DNA of 64,000 nt from NCBI GenBank assembly GCA_963693305.1, contig OY855904.1, positions 13,470,996 through 13,534,995 of the forward strand, in the 5' to 3' direction. Below the pieces are notes generated by a model, which searched no databases, was not told where the DNA came from, and was given only the letters and a program-made list of their open reading frames with translations. The stretch comes from Meandrina meandrites. Taxonomy: Eukaryota > Cnidaria > Anthozoa > Scleractinia > Meandrinidae. A program made the translations under genes and the position numbers. Positions 58,715 to 64,000 of this stretch are shown piece by piece (positions within the stretch are counted from its first letter, which is position 1; each line of letters opens with the position of its first letter).

Positions 58715-59339
58715 TTTATCCTGGAACCCCTGAAGCGCGAAATTAAAAACCATTTTCATAATAATTTAGTAACACAATATTAGGAGCGGAAATGGAGACG
58801 TCTGCACGCAGGCTATTAGGAGCCTGGCATAATGAGAGTAACAAGGCCTGAAGAGCTAAACCCACTTGAGGATGCACTGGGGACACTAGGAACAAGCCTA
58901 CAGTGCTCAGCTTCATATAAACGTTTACCCCATGCTGCTTTTTTATGGTGAAATCTACCGTGATAAGGCCACCATTCCCTGAAGGACCTTTAAACGTGTT
59001 GCGTGTTTCCATACACTGAAACTCGAAACAAATATCGCTAACTTCACTGGTATAATTCGGTGACGTTGTAAGAACTGAAGTATTGTGGACACGCTTTTAG
59101 GTAGCAAGAGTTTTTAAGTAAATTAAATATCTTCCCATAAGAGTTAAATTTCTGGTCGTCTATTGGTTTAATATTTTTTTAGCGTAACAAGTTTTTCCTT
59201 AAAATTTATTTTTAGCTAACCGAGGGGTCATATGCGAAGCAACAGAAGAAAAGCGCGATTACATACTTTTGTGGCCATGAAATATTAAATTGAGAAAGTT
59301 TACCTAAACTGCATTTAATTAAGACTGCCGTTTAAGAAA
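58715..59339. other. Gene-free stretch with possible exon-like frame
   Basis: A minus frame at 59,018-58,890 (METRNTFKGPSGNGGLITVDF...) follows a fair acceptor (GAGTTTCAG), but I cannot identify it and no partner exon was found. The left part (AGACGTCTGCACGCAGGC) looks repetitive. Confidence 0.35.
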
Positions 59340-59560
59340 TATTTATTTTTGGACCTGAACAGGCTCCAGCTCATTTAAACGGCTGAACAGGTGGTTGGCA
59401 GAGCAATCATCTTTTATAAAGGCTGTGATATCATCCGCATACATACTCAATTTTAATTCAGTGTTGTTATAATTTTCAAGTCACGGATATTTTCATTATT
59501 CCCAATCGCTTGGCCAAATACCTCAACGGCCAAGACAAACAGGAGCCCCGATGAGCGGTT
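59340..59560 (-). pseudogene. LINE reverse transcriptase fragment with YADD box
   Basis: Minus-strand translation gives LLFVLAVEVFGQAIGN and, in another frame, ELKLSMYADDITAFIKDD. YADD (59430-59441) is the catalytic Asp pair of reverse transcriptases, and LLFVLAVE is the motif that normally precedes it. The two halves are out of frame and nothing upstream is recognisable, so this is a dead fragment. Confidence 0.75.
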
Positions 59561-59829
59561 CACGCAGAAATGAGTGAAGCTTGCGATGGGCTTCTTCCCC
59601 TTACTCCCCGCGCGCTTGTTATGAATTTCTTGTTTACGAGAATGTACAGAAGAGAAGAGGGGGAATTAAAGTTGCTTTATTTTGTATCTAATTAGCAACT
59701 GCAGCAAAAAAATATCACTTTGTAAAAAGAAAAAAAAAATGGTTTCTTAAGAGACTGTGCACAATACACAAAACAGTGATAGATAATACTTTTAACATAT
59801 ATATATTTTTAATTAAAATGCCCAATTTA

Positions 59830-59985
59830 TAATGGTAATTGAACTGAGTGGAGTGCAATTTGGTCTGAAATCATACGCGTGATTTCAAAATCGAACGAGC
59901 GTGAAGTGCGAGTCGATTTGAAATCACAAGTATGATTTCAGACCAAAATTGCACGACACGAAGTTCAATTACCACTTTATTACAT
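59830..59985. repeat. Long imperfect palindrome
   Basis: TGGTAATTGAACT ... TTTGGTCTGAAATCAT faces ATGATTTCAGACCAAA ... AGTTCAATTACCA. Confidence 0.8.
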
Positions 59986-60213
59986 CCATTTTGAAATCAC
60001 TGGTGATCCTTGCAATCTGATTGGCTCTCAAAAAATATCATCAAAAATATAATAATAATTTTCAGATTTTGTAAGCCAGAGTGCAAAGTTTAACTTTGTC
60101 TAAATTTAGAAATAGTAACTGTTGGGACTTGACAATTTGTAGGTGAAATTTTTACATTTGTGAAAGAGGTCTAAAAATTAATTCTCACTATATATTATAT
60201 TTCTCTACCTAGT

Positions 60214-60417
60214 TTAATTATTCATCGTTCCTTGAAGTCCGTAAAATTTCACCACATTATTACAAAAAACCGCTTCCTTCTCTTCTTCCGTCAGATGTGA
60301 AATGCACTGCAAGTAAGCTTGAAAGACTTCATTGTAAGATGCATCTCTTGCCAGGGTGCAAACTGGCCAATCAGAGCCAAACATACAGCGCTCTGCTCCA
60401 AATATGGAAGTCACGTG
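60214..60417 (-). CDS. Amidohydrolase terminal exon (GSDWP block)
   Basis: Acceptor TTGGTTTTAG; HVTSIFGAERCMFGSDWPV to the stop at 60214-60216. The C-terminal helix (FCNNVVKFYGL) is typical of the family. Confidence 0.92.
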   Translation of the reverse strand, partial: HVTSIFGAERCMFGSDWPVCTLARDASYNEVFQAYLQCISHLTEEEKEAVFCNNVVKFYGLQGTMNN

Positions 60418-63300
60418 CTAAAACCAAATGTAAGCAATTCAATACACAATGAAACACGAAACCTTGAGACTTTTTAAGGGTCCTTGAGGGGAAGTGAGAG
60501 TCCAACGGAACATGAAATTGATCAAATTTCACTGACTGAGAGAGTATGCTGCCTTTTATTGTAAGGATTGTTTATATTGTATTGCAAATATCAATTCAGA
60601 GATAATGAAGCTCAAATCAAAGACGGATTTTCAAGTTGGGACCTTAGACTAACTTGCTCCTTGAAAGTTATTGACGGCGACTTGGGACCGGTCAGAGACC
60701 CAAGAAGTTCTCAGCAACGTCTTAACTGGCGATCGAAAAACATAATTCTGAGTTTTGTTAAGGGCACTGTCGATAGTTGTGAGCTTTTATGTTTTTTTTT
60801 TTTTTAATCAAGTAATTTGTATGTAGTAATTTTTCTTACACAAAGAAAAAGTACTTTGTTTGAAACTAACCTGCACATAGGGGATTAAGTCTTCAACTTT
60901 CCAGTTCTCATGAGATGCTTCTGTCACTAGTCCAGAGCTGCAAGCATACAGTCAATCAACTCAGTTAACCATAGATATGATAAGTGTTCTCTATGGATTT
61001 TTTGCTCCATCATCCTTTTTCATTACTGAATAAAAACAAGTCTGTAGTTCCTGTACCTGGAAGGAATTAGCTAGCCTATCAGTGTTGATGTCCATTGCAG
61101 ATCGACAAACAACAGTGCCGTTCTTCCTCTCTCCATCACATCCACAACAAGTAGTCACAGTAATTTACCTGCAGTAACTCAATACCCTGGAGGTGTGGTG
61201 ACCTAATGGTCAGTGTGCTTCCACCGGATACAGAAAATGGGATAACCTAAGGTGTGTAGGCTTCAACACAGACTTGACCTTACCATTATACTTCTGAGAG
61301 GCCAGGAAACACTGTTGGAGAAAAGCATCTTGCCAACAAAGACAACATAATGACACCCCTTAAATCCGATTCCGAGTAAGTGGCTAATGTATACTAACAA
61401 TAATATACATTTATCCAAACAGCTCATCTGAATGGCACAACCTGTAGCCAGCTAGCCCCTTTACAAACTCTACTTACATTTTGCAAGAAACGTTTGGATT
61501 CTGACCTAACAATTCCATTCCCGTTCTCCAGGCATCCATCTTTCCTTCTTTTATTTCAGGTTTTGCAGAATGGTCAATTACAAACTTCAAACTTAAATCA
61601 TAAGAAATGAATTCACGTTAACATCAAACTCTTGATTCAATACTTACTCACTTCACCTTGCAGATAAATCAAATGTTTATGCAGACATATGCATTGCCCT
61701 AATCTCAGTTGGCCTCTTAATTTTAACCAGGAGATCAATGGTGTTTGCTGTTTGCTCTGGTCAGTTAATTAGTATAATTTATGATAAACCATTTCAAAGT
61801 TTCCTGCAGTATATATATAGCACAACTCACGTTGCCCAAAATTAAACTGATGCACAATGCACGTTGTGCCCCAGTGTTCTACAGCCAGAATATTGTTTTA
61901 TGTATTAATAAAAATGGCAATGTTATTAATAACAAAACATTCTTTGTAAAGTTAATGTACACACTTACTTTTGGAATTTCTCCACGACATCACTAGCCAA
62001 TTTAAGATGCCTTGTTCTTTGAAAGAGATAAGAAAAAAAATGAGCATTTCAGGGTTCATACTCTTTTGAGCTTCTGACTGAAATTCCATGACTTTTCATG
62101 ACCTTTCCATGACTCCTCCAGGTTTTCCATGACCTAAATTTGACTGTTTTCATGGAAATCATCATATTTTGTACTTTTTAATGAACATGATTTTCCTTGA
62201 CTTTCCAGGCCTGGAAAATGAAATTCTAAATTCCATTACTTTCCAGATTTTTGATGACCTGTATCTTTGGTTGCAGCTGGCAAAAAATGGGTTAATGCCC
62301 ATGACAACAAAAATATGAATTTTGTAAGCAAATTATGCAGATAGAATTAATCCATCAAAAACCTATTTTAAAAAATTCAGTGCTAAGCTATCCCTGGGTT
62401 TAGATGGAATAATAAATGCAAGGAATAATCACTGAATTAATTAAAAGTGGTAACACTTTTGAATGGGCTGCTTGCAAATTGAACAGGGGTGGGGGAGGGG
62501 GGAGAAGGGTAATTGGTATTGTATGGAATTTTTACATTGTGTACTAACCTTACGAGTAAATCATATGTGAGTCCTCTTTCTTGAAGAAATCCTGGATGAT
62601 GGGGAAACAGGGACAGTGCAGGAATAAATATAATTTTTCATGATATTAAAGAAAGATGGCTGTGTGTTGGCATGTAGAATTACTATGTAGGCTATGTAAT
62701 CATTGCTACAAATTGGATATTTGGTCTAAAATCGAAGAAAATATTGTACGGTCAAAAGGTAATAGCTGCTTAGTCATTATAAGAAATGGAAAAACTTCTA
62801 CCAATGCTTAACTAAGGATCAACTACTGTTTTTTTTCTTTTACAACCTATTTTTACTGTTTACCTTTTTTCTCCTTTTTAATGAAGTTTGCTTTCTTTTT
62901 AACAGTTAGTCTAAATGGAATTTTGTTGTAATTTCTAATTATGACTGTAAATTTAACAAATAAAGTACACACAATCATTCAGTGTTAAGTAACCAAAGTT
63001 TGTTTGTTAACAGTGGATCAACTTCTTATAATGGTCTTGTTTTCAAAATTTAAGCTTCCAAATTGGATGCGAGGCTAATATTATAATTTGTAGGTGTGGC
63101 ATTAATCTACTAATACTAAAATTAATATACATGAATACTAATGTACATGATGATTGACTCTACCAGTACTTAATGCGCATTATACCTAAGCCTCTGTGAA
63201 CTGACTCTTGGTTCAACCAATCATCTGCTTCTCCTTCCAAGATGTTTCTCACTCCTCTAAATTTTGGGTGCTTCATGTACTTATCAAGGATAACATCCAC
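60214..63300 (-). CDS. Metal-dependent amidohydrolase (PF04909, fuconolactonase-like), 3' part
   Basis: Six exons: 63300-63186, 62591-62549, 62016-61969, 61591-61478, 60937-60871, 60417-60214, all GT-AG and in phase (196 codons plus TAA). The 5' exons lie beyond the right edge. The peptide runs VDVILDKYMKHPKFRGVR ... LLVRTRHLKLAS ... FVIDHSAKP ... CKISGLVTEA ... CMFGSDWPVCTLA. The IDH and FGSDWP blocks are the conserved C-terminal half of amidohydrolase-2 TIM barrels; the Asp of GSDWP is the family's catalytic/metal residue. Relatives open lactones or cyclic dicarboxylates (L-fucono-1,5-lactonase type). The exact substrate is unknown; probably cytosolic, as no membrane segment is visible in the part seen. 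Confidence 0.9.
60871..60937 (-). CDS. Amidohydrolase exon (SGLVTEA block)
   Basis: 67 nt; acceptor ATGCTTGCAG, donor CAG|GTTAGT. SGLVTEASHENWKVEDLI. Confidence 0.87.
61194..61335 (+). repeat. tRNA-derived SINE, degenerate, in amidohydrolase intron
   Basis: GTGTGGTGACCTAATGGTC resembles the A-box start of the SINE at 1066. The B box is poorly preserved. Confidence 0.45.
61478..61591 (-). CDS. Amidohydrolase exon (VIDHSAKP block)
   Basis: 114 nt; acceptor GATTTAAG, donor AT|GTAAGT. Carries NLKFVIDHSAKPEI and the start of CKISG. Confidence 0.87.
61969..62016 (-). CDS. Amidohydrolase exon (HLKLASDVV block)
   Basis: 48 nt; acceptor CTTTCAAAG, donor AA|GTAAGT. Phase 2 on both sides. Confidence 0.85.
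62549..62591 (-). CDS. Amidohydrolase exon (GLTYDLLVR block)
   Basis: 43 nt; acceptor CATCATCCAG, donor AAG|GTTAGT. The joined codon GGA gives HRGLGFLQERGLTYDLLV. Confidence 0.85.
63186..63300 (-). CDS. Amidohydrolase exon (HPKFRGVR block)
   Basis: Acceptor TTTTTAG, donor TTAG|GTATAA, phase 1. Contains KYMKHPKFRGVRNIL. The upstream exon is not in the window. Confidence 0.88.
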
Positions 63301-63846
63301 CTAAAAATGACAAATCAAATGTTTAGATGTTTCAATTATTATTTAATTTGCAAATAAATTGTGAAAAAAACTTTTAAAGATCTCTAGATTGGTCAGCAGG
63401 CATCTTGCAAGACCAGCAATGATCTTTTGATCAAAAGGGTATACAATTTGACTATTGCATGAGTTATTTTTCATGATTGAAAATACTACACTTAGTACCC
63501 AGCTGTAAAGCAATTAAATTTCACATACTGATGTATGCAAATTAAATTGTCATAACATTATCATAATTATTACATAATTATTACATTGTCATAACATTAT
63601 CATAATCAAGGAGATGCTTTTTATAAGAAAACGTAAACCATCCCTAAACATGCAAATGGACTTGATTCACGCAAAGGTGTTCACTTGAAGAATTTGTGAT
63701 CCTTTGTTATTATCATAATGTTAATTTGTAGAGACTATAGAAATCGATATCGCATTATTTAATATTCACATTGCCTTGAGAATGGTGTCATGATGATGCT
63801 GAAACGTCGGCTTTTAACATTAATCACTCGCTCGTGCCCTTTACGC

Positions 63847-64000
63847 CTAAGTGGCATGTAGGGCAGCAACGTGTTCTCTCCACATCTGGCGGTCCCTTGC
63901 CATGAACTTGATGCCCTCCCAGGTCTTCCCCATCTCCTTTATTTCTTTCTCAATCGTCCGTCGCCATGTGATCTTGGGGCGACCTCTCTTTCGTTTTCCT
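63847..64000 (-). CDS. Non-LTR retrotransposon ORF2 C-terminus (partial)
   Basis: The open frame enters from the right edge and ends at TAG (63847-63849), 51 codons. KRKRGRPKITWRRTIEKE ... TWEGIKFMARDRQMWRE is the classic tail of endonuclease/reverse-transcriptase LINE proteins of animals. No stop or frameshift is visible in this piece. The bulk lies outside the window. Confidence 0.8.
   Translation of the reverse strand, partial: GKRKRGRPKITWRRTIEKEIKEMGKTWEGIKFMARDRQMWREHVAALHAT

Overview
This is a eukaryotic, AT-rich genomic segment: multi-exon genes with GT-AG introns, dense small DNA transposons, tRNA-derived SINEs and fragments of LINE and Penelope-like elements. The gene families (diverged TRPC channels, an intronless Methuselah-like receptor with a somatomedin-B module, kinesin-light-chain-like TPR debris, RecQ-like helicase debris) together suggest a cnidarian, most likely a stony coral. 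The species cannot be named from the sequence alone.

The main content is a same-strand (minus) cluster of four TRPC-type cation channel genes, here called A to D from left to right. I rebuilt them exon by exon; every junction keeps frame. TRPC-A (exons within 290-10063, 825 aa) and TRPC-B (14897-21492, 827 aa) are recent tandem duplicates with identical exon structure. Each has a decayed fragment of a further TRPC exon just upstream (11.7-12.9 kb and 23.8-24.4 kb), so the duplicated unit was a gene plus a fragment. TRPC-C (24822-39638, 740 aa) and TRPC-D (46441-54867, at least 787 aa, last exon unresolved) are older paralogues. All four carry an ankyrin/TRP_2 N-terminus, a six-helix channel domain with an LFW pore motif, and a TRP box followed by PPPFNL. 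C has lost middle ankyrin repeats, alone keeps an H-x3-C-x-C-x2-C motif like the zinc site of vertebrate TRPC4/5, and has an extra intron in the channel domain.

Inside the 7.4-kb first intron of TRPC-C, on the opposite strand, lies an intronless 1013-aa secretin-class (Methuselah-like) GPCR with a signal peptide and a somatomedin-B-like domain. An inverted pair of ~0.7-kb repeats (30.2 and 41.7 kb) brackets this receptor and TRPC-C exon 1. At the right end is the 3' part (six exons) of a metal-dependent amidohydrolase of the fuconolactonase/PF04909 type, then the C-terminus of a LINE ORF2 running off the window.

The space between and within genes is largely mobile DNA: a Kolobok-type element (TTAA target duplication, decayed THAP domain) at 55.3-57.2 kb; a foldback element with 9-bp target duplications at 58.1-58.7 kb; a long composite inverted-repeat element at 21.9-23.7 kb; a MITE that split the orphan TRPC exon at 11.9-12.4 kb; several hairpin elements; and a Penelope GIY-YIG fragment in intron 1 of TRPC-A that B lacks. 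No rRNA, functional tRNA or CRISPR was seen.
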